64,000 nucleotides of DNA from an uncultured beta proteobacterium (GCA_903873485.1 CAIQOO010000175.1:1-64000), one strand, 5' to 3'. Shown: positions 1 through 9,841, counted from the first letter of the stretch. A program made the numbers and translations. Notes: a model not told the origin generated them from the letters alone.

Positions 1-81
1 GTTGCTGTCGAGTTCACGACGCACGACATCGAGTGAGTCAGGTCGGCAGAGAGTTAGTTTGATTTGGTTTTGCTGGTGCAT
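1..81 (-). CDS. Possible 5' end of an unknown gene, cut by the window edge
   Basis: An open frame starts with ATG at 79-81 and runs without a stop to the left edge of the window, giving 27 residues (begins MHQQNQIKLTLC, ends RRELDSN). There is no clear ribosome binding site and no recognisable motif. It is too short to assign. It may be a gene lying beyond the window or a chance frame. Confidence 0.25.
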   Translation of the reverse strand, partial: MHQQNQIKLTLCRPDSLDVVRRELDSN

Positions 82-134
82 AGACGCAGCATAAACAAAA
101 TTTACGATTTTGTCCAGAACTATTTGAGGGTACA

Positions 135-180
135 GGGCAGCACTAGCCCTCGTAGAACGTGCGCAAGCAGCTATTAATAA
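135..180. repeat. Degenerate copy of the dispersed Comamonadaceae-type hairpin repeat
   Basis: The stretch contains the block ctagccct followed by gcgcaagcagctattaataa. This matches the repeat copy inside mltB near 55398-55466 in the same orientation. It lies in non-coding DNA downstream of the tRNA. Apart from this repeat, the tRNA terminator and the edge frame, I see nothing else in 1-387. Confidence 0.45.
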
Positions 181-344
181 CATAGCAACTCGTAACCATC
201 TGACAAGTCAGACCCAGCGTCACCCGTTCAAAACCAGCAAATCAAAGCCAGTTCAGCCATCAATCCAGCAGGATCAATCGTCGAGCAAGGTTTGGAGAAA
301 CGGCAACCGAACGGCAACCAGAGTGATGTAGAAAGCCAGAAAGA

Positions 345-375
345 AGAAAGAACTTAGAGCATTTCTACTCTAAGT
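345..375 (-). terminator. Probable intrinsic terminator of tRNA-Arg
   Basis: ACTTAGAG (352-359) and CTCTAAGT (368-375) form a perfect 8-bp stem with an 8-nt loop. On the minus strand it is followed by a T-rich tract (TTCTTTCTTC). It lies 12 nt beyond the tRNA 3' end, in the right orientation to end its transcript. The stem is AT-rich, so strength is uncertain. Confidence 0.55.
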
Positions 376-387
376 CCTTGATTCATA

Positions 388-464
388 TGGTGCGGCTGGC
401 AGGAATTGAACCCACGACCCCTTGGTTCGTAGCCAAGTACTCTATCCAACTGAGCTACAGCCGC
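388..464 (-). tRNA. tRNA-Arg(ACG)
   Basis: The reverse complement gives a 77-nt cloverleaf starting GCGGCTGTAGCTC and ending GCCGC plus an encoded CCA. The anticodon stem CTTGG/CCAAG encloses the loop CTACGAA, so the anticodon is ACG (read as ICG after deamination), decoding CGU, CGC and CGA. The T-arm contains GTTCAATTC. A truncated transposase lies directly upstream and a hairpin terminator downstream. Confidence 0.95.
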
Positions 465-473
465 AAAACTGGG

Positions 474-503
474 ATTCTATCATTGAAAAACGGGTGATAA
501 AAA
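474..503 (-). promoter_or_regulatory. Candidate sigma-70 promoter of tRNA-Arg
   Basis: On the minus strand a good -10 hexamer TAGAAT (474-479) sits 9 nt before the tRNA 5' end, with a weak T-rich -35 (TTTTAT) 17 nt further upstream. The truncated transposase frame ends only 13 nt beyond this point, so insertion or deletion stopped just short of the promoter. Confidence 0.45.
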
Positions 504-515
504 TCGATCGTGGAC

Positions 516-1625
516 TCAACGCAGGATAAATTTGTTCTCCTTGTAAATCATTGATTTAAAGGGGATGGCTTCCAATTTGCCATCAAGCACTCCGGCAAAT
601 GCCAACAAGTCGTTACGCTGGTTTTGCAGTGCAACGCGCACTGGGTGGATGCGCTTGGGGTCCAGGTGTTCGCGGGCCAGCAACTCAGTGATGACGAAAT
701 CGAAGAGTTCAACCCGGATCGCCAAACTGGGACCGGCCAACGCCAACACGTCACGCCCGAGCCACTGGGTGAGCGTTTTCACATCCCGCGCCAAAGTGTG
801 CGCTTGCGCCTCAAGTGCCAGCGCTTGGCTCATCATGACTTCATGGTCTTGCCCGTGCTGGAGTCCTTTGGTCCCTTTATCCTGGATCTTTTGCCTCCCT
901 GTGGTGGCACCATTGGCCATTTTGATCAGCGTATTGCTCAGATCCTCACAAAGATGCTGGATGTGAAACACATCGCCATGGCAGCGCTTGTCCTTCCATA
1001 TCAGCTTGAAGCCAGCACGCAGTCCGGTGCCGGCATCGGCAATGGCGTAGTCCGGATTGAACCCTTGATCCTTGGCGTACATGTGGTGAATAGCCCAGGT
1101 TTCAGAATCTCTTTGAGGTTCAGCGGCCAAGAGGAAGCAGTAGGTCGAGCGGGCATCAATACCCGCGAGTACCGGCTGATTGCAGTGAAAAATTTCATCA
1201 AGCAAGGCATGGCGAATGGCCGAGAGCTTTTGCTCTTTGTTGATGGTGCCCGCACGCTCAATGGCCACCTGATGCAGGTTGTGAACACTGCCCTCGCTAA
1301 TGGAGACTCCCAGCAAGTCGCGCATGAGTTCCACCACGCCACGGTAGGAGCTGTGACAGATGAGAGTGAGCGATACAGTGAGTTGGTTTAACCAGGTCTT
1401 GGTCACGGGGAAGTTAAACAGCACTGTATCGTCTGGAGCGGTCGCAGCAAAGGCATCGTTCAGGGCGACCTGGGCTTTATCCTTTTGTTGATAGACAAAC
1501 TTGCGACTGACTTCGTGCTGCGCCGCCAGACGGCTGATGTTGGCTTCGTTAGACATTGCCATGATCGCCAGGTCAATGCGTTGTTGAAAGGGAAGTTTGG
1601 CTGCCGGAAAAGTTGTTGATGTCAT
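516..1625 (-). pseudogene. Truncated IS transposase with N-terminal helix-turn-helix
   Basis: The frame (369 residues from the ATG at 1625) starts MTSTTFPAAKLPFQQ. A helix-turn-helix follows (ISRLAAQHEVSRKFVYQQK), then a DDE-like core with GIDARSTYCFLL and YAIADAGTGLRAG. It resembles HTH-plus-DUF6399-type transposases, which as I remember them run to about 500 residues and end with a block like SSLVENLNSRLRNYF. That block is missing: after LEAIPFKS the protein ends in an unrelated tail. I infer a 3'-deleted, inactive copy whose broken end faces tRNA-Arg. Upstream in-frame codons to 1724 exist, but MTSTTFP looks like the natural start. The exact IS family is uncertain. Confidence 0.7.
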
Positions 1626-1779
1626 GCCACTATGCCGCAAAAAAAGGAGGCAATGAGTATCGACGGGTTGGTGATGGATGAGAAAACTTTGAGCAACCGC
1701 AGACGAAATATAGGCAAGGTGCATTTATGCATATTTCGGTATATGAAACGACTTTCTTACGCATCGGCCTGAACAAGTG

Positions 1780-4434
1780 TTACCCGGTTTTGAACCACGC
1801 CAGTTTCTTCAACTGGTACAAGGCTTCCAGCGCCTCTTTGGGGCTGAGTTCATCAGGATTTATGGCTCTAGCCCATATATCCACTGCGCTGACAGCTATA
1901 GATTCTGTAGCTGGCGCGGCAGCAAACAAATCGATCTGGGCCTGGTGCTGGCTGGCTTGCGCCTCCAGGGCTTGCAGCGTGTGGCGGGCCTGGTTGAGCA
2001 CGGCGGCGGGCATGCCGGCCAGGCGTGCTACCTGGATGCCATAGCTTTTGCTGGCCGGCCCTGGCTGGATTTCATGCAAAAAGACGATGTCGCGGCCTGA
2101 TTCTGCTGCGCTGACATGCACGTTGATGGCGGCATGGTGGCTGGCCGGAAACTCTGTCAGCTCAAAGTAATGGGTGGCAAACAGGGTGAAGCCTTGGGTT
2201 TTGTCGTGCAACTGGCTGGCGATGGCCGAGGCCAGCGCCAGACCGTCAAAGGTGCTGGTGCCGCGTCCTATTTCATCCATCAGCACCAGCGACTGGGGGG
2301 TGGCGGCATGCAGGATTTGTGCGGCTTCCAGCATCTCCAGCATGAAGGTGGATTGCGCGTTGGCCAGGTCGTCGGCGGCGCCAATGCGGGTGTGGATGGC
2401 ATCCATTGGCCCGAGGCGGCAGCTTTTGGCCGGCACATAACTGCCCATGCTGGCCAGCAAGGTGATCAGCGCAATTTGCCGCATGTAGGTCGATTTGCCG
2501 CCCATGTTGGGGCCGGTGATGATCTGCATGCGCTGCTTTGGCCCCATGCGGGTGTCGTTGGCGATGAAGGTACCGGCGCTAAGCTGGTTCAGGCGCGCCT
2601 GCACCACCGGGTGGCGACCGGCTTCGATGGCGATGCAAGGCTCGCGGGCAAACTGCGGCATGTTCCAGTCCAGCGTCAGGCTGCGTTCAGTCAGGGCGCA
2701 CAGGGCATCAAGGGCGGCCAGCGCACGCGCTAACCTGGCCAGCATCGGTACAAAAGCCTGCAACTGGTCGAGCACCTGGTCATACAGCCATTTTTCGCGC
2801 GCCAGGGCACGTTCCTGGGCGCTTAGCGCCTTGTCTTCAAAGGCTTTGAGTTCGGGGGTGATGAAGCGCTCGGCGTTTTTCAGGGTCTGGCGGCGGCGGT
2901 AGTCGGCGGGCACCTTGTCGATCTGGCCTTGCGTGACTTCAATGAAAAAACCATGCACCTTGTTGTACTGTACGCGCAGATTGGCGATGCCGGTGCGGGC
3001 CTTTTCGCGGGTTTCCAGCGCCAGCAGAAAGTCATCGCAATTGGTCTGGATGGCGCGCAGTTCGTCGAGTTCGGCACAGTAGCCGTTGGCAATCACGCCA
3101 CCGTCGCGCACCAGCACCGCCGGCTCGGCAGCAATCGCTTGCCGGAGCAGTTCGGCGCAGCCCGGCGGCGGCTGCAAATCATTAGAAATATGAGTCAAAT
3201 AGGCCTCTAGCCCATACAGGACGGGCGCTAGCAGCTCTGTTTTTTGTAGCGTTTGCTGCAGCCCCACCAGTTCGCGCGGGCGCACCTGGCGCAGCGCAAT
3301 GCGGGCGGTGATGCGCTCCACGTCGGTGCTGCCCTTGAGCTGTTCGCGCAGTTTGGCCCAGGGGCCGGAGCCAGATGACGGGGCTGGGCCATGGCGCAGG
3401 GCGGCAATGGCGCGGTGGCGCGCTTGCGCCTCGGTGCGGTCGCGCCGGGGCGACAGCAGCCAGTTTTTCAGCAAACGGCTGCCCATGCCGGTCTGGCAGG
3501 TGTCAAGCAGCGAAAACAGCGTCGGGGCATCCTCGCCGCGCAGCGTCTGGGTCAGTTCCAGATTGCGCCGGGTGGTCGGCGGCAAGTCGATCAGGTCATC
3601 CGTGCGCTGCACTTGCACGCTTTGGATGTGGGTGAGCGCGCGGCCCTGGGTGTGCTCGGCGTAGTTCAGCAGCGCAGCGGCGGCGGCATGCGCCTGCAGC
3701 AGATCTTGCGCCTGCCAGGGCGCCAGGCTGGCCGCCTGCAAGTGGGCCAGCAGGGTGCGCTGACCCAGGGCAGCATCAAACTGCCAGTCGGGCCGTACCG
3801 ACACCGACAGCGCTGGCACGGTTTGAATCGCGCGCAGCCGGGCCTCAAAAGCCGGTGTGGCCCCGGCGCTCAAGATCAGTTCGCCGGCGCCGACCCGCAG
3901 CACCCATTGGGTTAGGTCATCTGTGGCGCATTCGGCCAGATGCACGACGCCCTGCGTCAGATTCAGCCAGGCCAGGCCGCACTGGTTGCGCGTGCTCTGA
4001 TGAATGCTGAGCAAAATCGCCTCGGTCTTGTCGCTGAGCAATTCCAGATCGGTCAGCGTGCCGGGGGTGACGACCCGCACCACCTTGCGCTCGACCGGGC
4101 CTTTGGCGGTGGCCACGTCGCCCACCTGCTCGCAAATTGCCACCGATTCGCCCAGCTTGATCAGCCGAGCCAGGTAGGTCTCGACGGCATGAAACGGCAC
4201 GCCAGCCATCACCACCGGCTGGCCAGCGCTTTGCCCGCGCTGGGTCAGGGTGATGTTGAGCAGGCGCGCGGCTTTTTCGGCATCGGCAAAAAACAGTTCG
4301 TAAAAGTCGCCCATGCGGTAAAACAGCAGGGTGTCGGGGTGCTCCGCTTTGAGGCCCAGGTACTGCTGCATCATAGGGGTGTGCTTCTCAGCCTCTTGCA
4401 AGGCCTGGCTGGATTTGCTATTTTCTTTATTCAT
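1780..4434 (-). CDS. mutS: DNA mismatch repair protein MutS
   Basis: MutS scans DNA for mismatches and, with MutL, starts strand-specific repair. The 884-residue protein has the usual length. The mismatch-probing GDFYELF motif is near residues 39-44. The ATPase has Walker A (GPNMGGKST, about 637-645) and Walker B with signature ([13 protein letters not shown], about 718). ATG at 4434 was chosen over upstream TTG codons. Two stretches look acquired: residues about 396-418 and 841-858 coincide with copies of the dispersed hairpin repeat and read through in frame. They lie in less conserved regions, the core lever arm and the C-terminal tail, so activity is probably kept. Confidence 0.97.
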   Translation of the reverse strand: MNKENSKSSQALQEAEKHTPMMQQYLGLKAEHPDTLLFYRMGDFYELFFADAEKAARLLNITLTQRGQSAGQPVVMAGVPFHAVETYLARLIKLGESVAICEQVGDVATAKGPVERKVVRVVTPGTLTDLELLSDKTEAILLSIHQSTRNQCGLAWLNLTQGVVHLAECATDDLTQWVLRVGAGELILSAGATPAFEARLRAIQTVPALSVSVRPDWQFDAALGQRTLLAHLQAASLAPWQAQDLLQAHAAAAALLNYAEHTQGRALTHIQSVQVQRTDDLIDLPPTTRRNLELTQTLRGEDAPTLFSLLDTCQTGMGSRLLKNWLLSPRRDRTEAQARHRAIAALRHGPAPSSGSGPWAKLREQLKGSTDVERITARIALRQVRPRELVGLQQTLQKTELLAPVLYGLEAYLTHISNDLQPPPGCAELLRQAIAAEPAVLVRDGGVIANGYCAELDELRAIQTNCDDFLLALETREKARTGIANLRVQYNKVHGFFIEVTQGQIDKVPADYRRRQTLKNAERFITPELKAFEDKALSAQERALAREKWLYDQVLDQLQAFVPMLARLARALAALDALCALTERSLTLDWNMPQFAREPCIAIEAGRHPVVQARLNQLSAGTFIANDTRMGPKQRMQIITGPNMGGKSTYMRQIALITLLASMGSYVPAKSCRLGPMDAIHTRIGAADDLANAQSTFMLEMLEAAQILHAATPQSLVLMDEIGRGTSTFDGLALASAIASQLHDKTQGFTLFATHYFELTEFPASHHAAINVHVSAAESGRDIVFLHEIQPGPASKSYGIQVARLAGMPAAVLNQARHTLQALEAQASQHQAQIDLFAAAPATESIAVSAVDIWARAINPDELSPKEALEALYQLKKLAWFKTG
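1861..1912. repeat. Hairpin repeat copy inside mutS (3' part)
   Basis: The blocks ctctagccca and gcgctgacagctata match the dispersed repeat. It is translated in frame on the minus strand as roughly [15 protein letters not shown], between an alanine-rich stretch and the conserved C-terminal [17 protein letters not shown]. Confidence 0.55.
3181..3246. repeat. Hairpin repeat copy inside mutS (core domain)
   Basis: The blocks aggcctctagcccata and gcgctagcagct, flanked by AT-rich ends, match the dispersed repeat. It is translated on the minus strand as [18 protein letters not shown], about residues 396-418 of MutS, without breaking the frame. Confidence 0.65.
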
Positions 4435-4558
4435 CAACAACTTGGCTTAATTTTGGTTTTTTCATGATTTGACGGCGGCGCCATCCAGCCTGCAAGGCGG
4501 AACGTGCCGACAGGATTATCAAGGGACCCTGGCGGAATGCGGCGGTGGCCATGTCGCA

Positions 4559-5860
4559 TCAAAACGCATCGCGCAGCCGGTGGTACATCATGCCCAGCAC
4601 CAGGCTGGGCATGCGCAGCAGCGGCCCGCCCGGGAACTTGTGATGCCGCAGGCTGGCAAACACATCAAAGCGCTCGGCCTGACCGGCCACCGCTTGCGCT
4701 ACCAGTTGGCCGGCCAGGCCGGTCAGCGCCACACCATGACCGCTGAAGCCTTGCAGGTAATACAGGTTGTGCCCCAGGCGACCAAAGTCGGGCGCGCGGT
4801 TCATACTGATATCGACAAAGCCGCCCCACAAAAAATCGACGGGCACCAAGCTTAACTGCGGAAAAACTTTAGCCATGCGCTGCGCCATCAGGCGGCGCAA
4901 ATTGGCCGGGGTTCGGGTTGAATAACTGACCCGCCCGCCAAACAACAGGCGGTGGTCGGCACTGAAGCGAAAGTAATCTAGGATGAAATTGTTGTCGCAG
5001 GCGGCGGCATTGGCGGGCATCAGTTCGCGGCATAGCGCAGCGTCCAGCGGGGCCGTGCCAATCATATAAGTGCCGACCGGCATGATGCGCGCGCTGATCT
5101 CCGGGGCCACTGCGCCAGCGTATTCGGACAGCGTGCAATTGCCCGCCAGCACACCAAAGCGCGCCGTGACGCTGCCGCTGGCGGTGTGGGCTTTCAGGCT
5201 GGCACCGCGATCAAGCCGGCGCACCGCAGACCCCTCAAAAATCTGCACGCCCAGCGCCTGCGCGGCGCGCGCCAGACCCAGGCCATATTTGAGCGGATGC
5301 AAATGCCCGGAAGTGGTATCGAACGCCGCTGCCTGGTAGATCGGGCTGCGAATGTGCCGCTGCACCCCGGCACCGGTGGCAAGTTCCGCCTGAAAACCAT
5401 AGTCGCGCGCCATGCGGGCGACTTCTTGCTGCAAGACAGCGGCCTTGCGCGGCGAATCGGCCAGATGCAAATAGCCTTTGACCCAGTCGCAGTCGATCCC
5501 GAACTCACGGATACGCTGGTCGATCAACGCAATCGACTGCATCGACATATCCCAAACCAGCCGGGCCGGTACCAGGCCCAACTGGTGTTCAAACGGCTCC
5601 TGCCCGCTGGCATAGCCAACAATCGCCTGGCCACCGTTGCGCCCGGAGGCACCACTGCATACCCGGTCAGCCTCCAGCACCACCACCGAATAACCGCGAC
5701 GCGCCAGCTCAATGGCCGCCGACAATCCGGCAAAACCGGCGCCCACCACCAGTACATCGGCTGCCATCGGCTGTTGCAGCGAAGGCAATAGGGCAGGGCG
5801 CGTGACACTGGCCTCGTAATAGCTGTTCTGGTTGAGCTGGGTGTCGGAATCAAGCAGCAT
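4559..5860 (-). CDS. FAD-dependent amine oxidase, gamma-glutamylputrescine oxidase-like (PuuB/OrdL)
   Basis: A 433-residue DAO-fold flavoprotein. The FAD-binding dinucleotide fold is VLVVGAGFAGLSAAIELARRG with the acidic ribose ligand in VVVLEAD, followed by SGASGRNGGQ and a C-terminal YYLQGFSGHGVALTGLAG. This matches the PuuB/OrdL group, which oxidises gamma-glutamylated putrescine or related amines. The start at 5860 has GAGG six bases upstream, and the gene overlaps the end of the agmatinase gene, so the two are cotranscribed. Together they suggest agmatine to putrescine conversion and further oxidation. Substrate is inferred from family and neighbour; another D-amino acid or glycine-type oxidase remains possible. 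Confidence 0.8.
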   Translation of the reverse strand: MLLDSDTQLNQNSYYEASVTRPALLPSLQQPMAADVLVVGAGFAGLSAAIELARRGYSVVVLEADRVCSGASGRNGGQAIVGYASGQEPFEHQLGLVPARLVWDMSMQSIALIDQRIREFGIDCDWVKGYLHLADSPRKAAVLQQEVARMARDYGFQAELATGAGVQRHIRSPIYQAAAFDTTSGHLHPLKYGLGLARAAQALGVQIFEGSAVRRLDRGASLKAHTASGSVTARFGVLAGNCTLSEYAGAVAPEISARIMPVGTYMIGTAPLDAALCRELMPANAAACDNNFILDYFRFSADHRLLFGGRVSYSTRTPANLRRLMAQRMAKVFPQLSLVPVDFLWGGFVDISMNRAPDFGRLGHNLYYLQGFSGHGVALTGLAGQLVAQAVAGQAERFDVFASLRHHKFPGGPLLRMPSLVLGMMYHRLRDAF

Positions 5861-6794
5861 GGCCAGCCTCATTCAAGCCAGCGCGTTTGGCCACCTGACC
5901 GCACAAGTAAGTCCAGACCAATGTGGCAGCAGCGCTGCTGGTCAGCTCGGCATGGTCGTAGGCTGGTGCCACCTCGACACAGTCCATGCCGATCATGTTC
6001 AGGCCGCTGAGTTCTTCCAGCAATGTCAACACCTGTGAACTGCTCAGGCCGCCGGGTTCGGGCGTGCCGGTGCCTGGCGCAAAGGCCGGGTCCAGACAGT
6101 CGATGTCGAGCGTCAGATAGCACGGTTGTTGGCCCAGGCGCTGGCGGATTTGCGCCACTACCGGCTGCAAGCCGATGCCGTCGAGTCCTCGCAGGCTGCG
6201 CGCAGTGAAAATCAGGCCACCCTGGTCTTGCACATATTGCCGGATAGGCCGCTCGCCGCTGGAGCGCAAACCGATCTGCACCACCTGCGCTAAGCTGACC
6301 AGCCCCTCTTGCATCGCCTCGTAAGTCCAGGTTCCGTGGCCAGAGGGTTCGCCAAAATGCTCGCGCCAGGTGTCACAGTGCGCATCAAAATGCAGCAGCG
6401 CCAGCGGGCCGTGCAAGGCGTGGGCGGCGCGCAGCAGCGGCAAGGTGACCGAATGGTCGCCGCCCAGAAAAACGCAATGGTGCTGCGCCATCAGGGCGGC
6501 TGCCTGGCGCTCAATCTGCTGGCGGATGTCGGGTAGCGGTGCGGCGTTGGGCAAGCGCATGTCCTGCCCGTCGCCGAGCAGCCCCAGTGGCGTGACCTCG
6601 AAATAGGGGTGAATGCCATCACACAGCATCAGGCTGGCGCGGCGAATTTCCTGCGGGCCAAAGCGGGCACCGGGCCGGTTGGTCACCGCGCCATCAAAAG
6701 GCACGCCGACCACGGCAAACGGCTGCTGCGCCAGTTCGGGTGCCGCCAGAAAACGGTTGCTGTTGCTGGCGTAGGCAAATTGACCGATGGACAT
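5850..6794 (-). CDS. speB: Agmatinase (ureohydrolase family)
   Basis: A 314-residue binuclear manganese ureohydrolase that hydrolyses agmatine to putrescine and urea. Metal-binding motifs are GGDHSVTLP, HFDAHCDTW and LTLDIDCLDPAFAPGTGTPE, all intact. The start ATG has a good GAGGAA site upstream. It overlaps the downstream PuuB-like oxidase by about 11 bases, indicating a polyamine operon. Guanidinobutyrase or guanidinopropionase activity cannot be excluded because these enzymes share the motifs. Confidence 0.88.
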   Translation of the reverse strand: MSIGQFAYASNSNRFLAAPELAQQPFAVVGVPFDGAVTNRPGARFGPQEIRRASLMLCDGIHPYFEVTPLGLLGDGQDMRLPNAAPLPDIRQQIERQAAALMAQHHCVFLGGDHSVTLPLLRAAHALHGPLALLHFDAHCDTWREHFGEPSGHGTWTYEAMQEGLVSLAQVVQIGLRSSGERPIRQYVQDQGGLIFTARSLRGLDGIGLQPVVAQIRQRLGQQPCYLTLDIDCLDPAFAPGTGTPEPGGLSSSQVLTLLEELSGLNMIGMDCVEVAPAYDHAELTSSAAATLVWTYLCGQVAKRAGLNEAGHAA

Positions 6795-6867
6795 GACACG
6801 TTCCTCACAAAATTAAATCTGAATAATGCTTTCAACTGAACCAGGGCCGCCCGGTCAGTCTTCTGAT

Positions 6868-6930
6868 TTTATGCAAAAACAGGCTCCAGCCCTTATGCAG
6901 AAAGCGCTGCAAGCTATACTTTTTAAAGCA
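6868..6930. repeat. Intergenic copy of the dispersed hairpin repeat
   Basis: The blocks aggctccagcccttatgcag and aaagcgctgcaagctatact match the repeat. It lies between the divergent speB and the PAS-GGDEF gene, so it sits in the shared promoter region. Confidence 0.7.
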
Positions 6931-6970
6931 ACAAGCGATCCGCCTGACTTGTCCGACTATCATCGGGCTT

Positions 6971-8863
6971 TTGCAAGGCCATGATGTGATTCAACTCCAG
7001 CCATCCCACGCGTTGCCCGCGCCGCCCGCCAGCGACGCTGAAGGTCTCCCGGAGGGGCCGCGCCAGGAAGCACTGCTGATTGCCGGGGCCTTGCAAAAAG
7101 CCATTCTCAGCAGTGCCAACTTTTCCAGCATCGCCACCGATGCCAAGGGGGTTATCCAGATATTCAATGTCGGGGCCGAGCGCATGCTGGGCTATGCGGC
7201 AGCGGATGTGGTGAACAAAATCACCCCGGCGGATATTTCTGACCCCGATGAGGTGATTGCCCGCGCCAAGGCGCTTACCAATGAGCTGGGCACACCGATC
7301 GCGCCGGGGTTCGAGGCGCTGGTGTTCAAGGCTTCGCGCGGCATTGAGGACATCTACGAGCTAAGCTACATCCGCAAGGACGGCAGCCATTTTCCGGCGG
7401 TGGTGTCGGTGACGGCACTGCGCGACAAGCTCGACTCGATCATCGGCTACTTGCTGATTGGCACTGACAACACGGCGCGCAAGCAGGCCGAAGATGCGCT
7501 GCGCAAGGCCGGGGCGCTGCAGGCGGCGATTTTCAACAGCGCCAACTTCTCCAGCATTGCCACCGATGCCAAAGGTGTCATCCAGATATTCAATGTCGGG
7601 GCCGAGCGCATGCTGGGTTATGCCGCCCTCGAGGTGATGGACAAGATTACCCCGGCGGACATTTCCGACCCAAATGAACTGATCGTGCGCGCCCGGACCT
7701 TGAGTGCCGAGCTTGAAACACCGATAGCGCCCGGCTTTGAGGCGCTGGTGTTCAAGGCTTCGCGCGGCATTGAAGACATTTACGAGTTGACCTATATCCG
7801 CAAGGACGGCAGCCGCTTTCCGGCGGTGGTGTCGGTGACGGCGCTGCGCGATGAGCAAAACGCCATCATCGGCTACCTGCTGATCGGCACCGACAACACG
7901 ATGCGCAAGCAGATCGAGGCCGAGCAAAAGCTGCTGGGCCAGCGCCTGCGCGACCACCAGTTTTACACCCGCTCGCTGTTCGAGGCGAACATTGACGCGC
8001 TGATGACCACCGACCCGGCCGGCATCATCACCGATGTCAACAAGCAGATGGAGTTGCTGACCAGTTGTACCCGCGACGAGCTGATTGGCGCACCGTTCAA
8101 GAATTATTTCACCGACCCGGCGCGTGCCGAAGAGGCCATCATGCTGGCCCTGACCAAAAAGAAGGTTACCAACTACGAGCTGACGGCGCGCAACCGCGAC
8201 GGCAAGCAAACCGTGGTGTCCTACAACGCCACCACCTTTTATGACCGCGACCGCCGCTTGCAGGGGGTGTTTGCCGCCGCCCGCGACATCACCGAACTGA
8301 AGCTGGCCGAAAAGCAAATTCTCGACCTGGCGCTGCATGACTCCCTGACGTGCCTGCCCAACCGTCGGCTGCTGACCGAGCGGCTGGGCCAAACCATGCA
8401 GGCAGGCAAGCGTAGCCGCCGTTTCAGTGCCCTGATGTTCTTGGACCTGGACAACTTCAAGCCGCTCAACGACACGCACGGGCATTACGTGGGCGACCTG
8501 CTGCTGATCGAGGTGGCGCGGCGCATCAGCAGTTGTGTGCGTGCGGTGGATGTGGTGGCACGCTTTGGTGGTGACGAGTTTGTGGTGATTCTCAGTGAAC
8601 TGGCCCAGGACAAGGCCGAGTCCACCTTGCAGTCGCGCGTGGTGGCAGAAAAGCTCTGTGTCACGCTGGACAAGCCCTATGTGCTGAGCTACCAGCAGGA
8701 AGGTAAATCGGCCGTCACCGTCGAGCACCGTTGCACCGCCAGCATTGGCGTGGTGATCTTCAAAGACCACGAAGGCAGCCAGGACGACATCCTGAAGTGG
8801 GCCGATGCCGCGATGTACCAGGCCAAAGTGGCGGGCGGCAATACGATTCGTTACTACGCCTGA
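6971..8863 (+). CDS. Diguanylate cyclase with three PAS domains
   Basis: About 630 residues. Two nearly identical PAS domains (about 40-170 and 180-312, each with FSSIATDAKGVIQIFNVGAE) are followed by a third, different PAS (about 325-445) and a GGDEF domain. FGGDEF at about 532-537 is intact and a product-inhibition I-site (RAVD) lies five residues before it. The protein should make cyclic-di-GMP from GTP in response to a PAS-bound signal. It has no membrane segments and no EAL. The frame opens at a TTG at 6971; a GTG at 6986 with AAGG upstream is an equally good start. Confidence 0.9.
   Translation: MQGHDVIQLQPSHALPAPPASDAEGLPEGPRQEALLIAGALQKAILSSANFSSIATDAKGVIQIFNVGAERMLGYAAADVVNKITPADISDPDEVIARAKALTNELGTPIAPGFEALVFKASRGIEDIYELSYIRKDGSHFPAVVSVTALRDKLDSIIGYLLIGTDNTARKQAEDALRKAGALQAAIFNSANFSSIATDAKGVIQIFNVGAERMLGYAALEVMDKITPADISDPNELIVRARTLSAELETPIAPGFEALVFKASRGIEDIYELTYIRKDGSRFPAVVSVTALRDEQNAIIGYLLIGTDNTMRKQIEAEQKLLGQRLRDHQFYTRSLFEANIDALMTTDPAGIITDVNKQMELLTSCTRDELIGAPFKNYFTDPARAEEAIMLALTKKKVTNYELTARNRDGKQTVVSYNATTFYDRDRRLQGVFAAARDITELKLAEKQILDLALHDSLTCLPNRRLLTERLGQTMQAGKRSRRFSALMFLDLDNFKPLNDTHGHYVGDLLLIEVARRISSCVRAVDVVARFGGDEFVVILSELAQDKAESTLQSRVVAEKLCVTLDKPYVLSYQQEGKSAVTVEHRCTASIGVVIFKDHEGSQDDILKWADAAMYQAKVAGGNTIRYYA
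7083..7934 (+). repeat. Tandem 426-bp duplication encoding two PAS domains
   Basis: The segments 7083-7508 and 7509-7934 are a head-to-tail direct repeat with a period of 426 bp (142 codons) and high identity at the DNA level. Each encodes one PAS plus linker. The similarity at third codon positions suggests a recent duplication or gene conversion. Confidence 0.85.
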
Positions 8864-8891
8864 GGCACTGGGGGCAAGCAAACCACGATCC

Positions 8892-9839
8892 ATGACCCCG
8901 ACCGACAGCAACCCCACGGCGCCGCCACGCTGGCTGGCCTATGCACTGCTGGCACTGAGCATGGCGCTGGTCGGCAGTTATGTCGCCTTGTCCAAGCCGC
9001 TGGTGGCGGCCCTGCCGGTGTTTTTGCTGGCCTGGCTGCGCTTTGGCATTGGTGTGCTGGCCATGCCGCACTGGCTGATCAAGCCACCCGACGAGCCGGT
9101 GCTGACTGGCAACACCCGCTGGCTGATCTTTCTGGAGTCGTTTCTGGGCAATTTTCTATTCACTATTTGCATGTTGCTGGGGGTCAGCATGACCACCGCC
9201 GTGTCGGCCGGGGTCATCATGGCGGCGATCCCGGCGGCGGTGGCGCTGCTGAGCTGGGTCTTTTTGCGCGAGCGCATTGGCCTGCGGGTGTGGCTGGCGA
9301 TCGCTCTGGCGGCATTCGGGATTGGTCTTTTTTCACTATCAAAAGTAGAGCTATCAGCGCACGTCGGACAAGGGCTAGAGGCCAATTTTGCTTATAAAAA
9401 TACCGGGCTTGGCAATTGGCTGGTGCTGGGCGCCGTGGTGTGCGAAGCGAGCTACGCGGTGATTGGCAAAAAGCTCACCGGCAGTGTCTCGCCCAAACGC
9501 ATCACCGCGCTGATCAATCTGTGGGGTTTTGCCCTGATGACCCCGATGGGGCTGTATGCGGCCTGGTCGTTTGAGTTTGGCGCGGTCACGCCCGGCATCT
9601 GGCTGCTGCTGGTGTTTTACGCGCTGGCCGCCAGTGTCTGGACCGTCTGGCTCTGGATGACCGGGCTAAAAACCGTGCCCGCCGGTCAGGCCGGCGTCTT
9701 CACGGTGATGCTGCCGATCTCTGCCGCCGCCGTTGGCGTGCTGGCATTGGGCGAAACCCTCAGCGCCATGCAGGTGTTGGCCTTTGCGCTGTGTCTGGCA
9801 GGCGTGGTGCTGGCAACTTGGCCTGAGCGCAGCACTTGA
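8892..9839 (+). CDS. EamA/DMT-family transporter
   Basis: A 315-residue inner-membrane protein with about ten hydrophobic segments arranged as two EamA repeats (for example ALLALSMALVGSYVALSKPL near the start and FTVMLPISAAAVGVLALGE near the end). The family exports small metabolites such as amino acids; no substrate is evident. The start ATG at 8892 follows the GGDEF gene by 28 bases. Residues about 148-171 are encoded by a copy of the dispersed repeat and fall in the loop between the two EamA halves, where an insertion could be tolerated. Confidence 0.88.
   Translation: MTPTDSNPTAPPRWLAYALLALSMALVGSYVALSKPLVAALPVFLLAWLRFGIGVLAMPHWLIKPPDEPVLTGNTRWLIFLESFLGNFLFTICMLLGVSMTTAVSAGVIMAAIPAAVALLSWVFLRERIGLRVWLAIALAAFGIGLFSLSKVELSAHVGQGLEANFAYKNTGLGNWLVLGAVVCEASYAVIGKKLTGSVSPKRITALINLWGFALMTPMGLYAAWSFEFGAVTPGIWLLLVFYALAASVWTVWLWMTGLKTVPAGQAGVFTVMLPISAAAVGVLALGETLSAMQVLAFALCLAGVVLATWPERST
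9335..9403. repeat. Hairpin repeat copy inside the EamA gene
   Basis: The sequence agctatcagcgcacgtcgga followed by caagggctagaggccaattt matches the consensus closely and is flanked by AT-rich ends. It reads in frame as KVELSAHVGQGLEANFAYKN, in a soluble loop of the transporter. Confidence 0.8.
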
Positions 9840-9841
9840 GC

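Noticed and set aside
7361-8917. Long minus-strand open frame (518 codons) opposite the PAS-GGDEF gene
   Set aside because: It mirrors a clear PAS-GGDEF gene. GC-rich codons leave the opposite strand open; the translation has no motifs and is rich in His, Gln and Arg.
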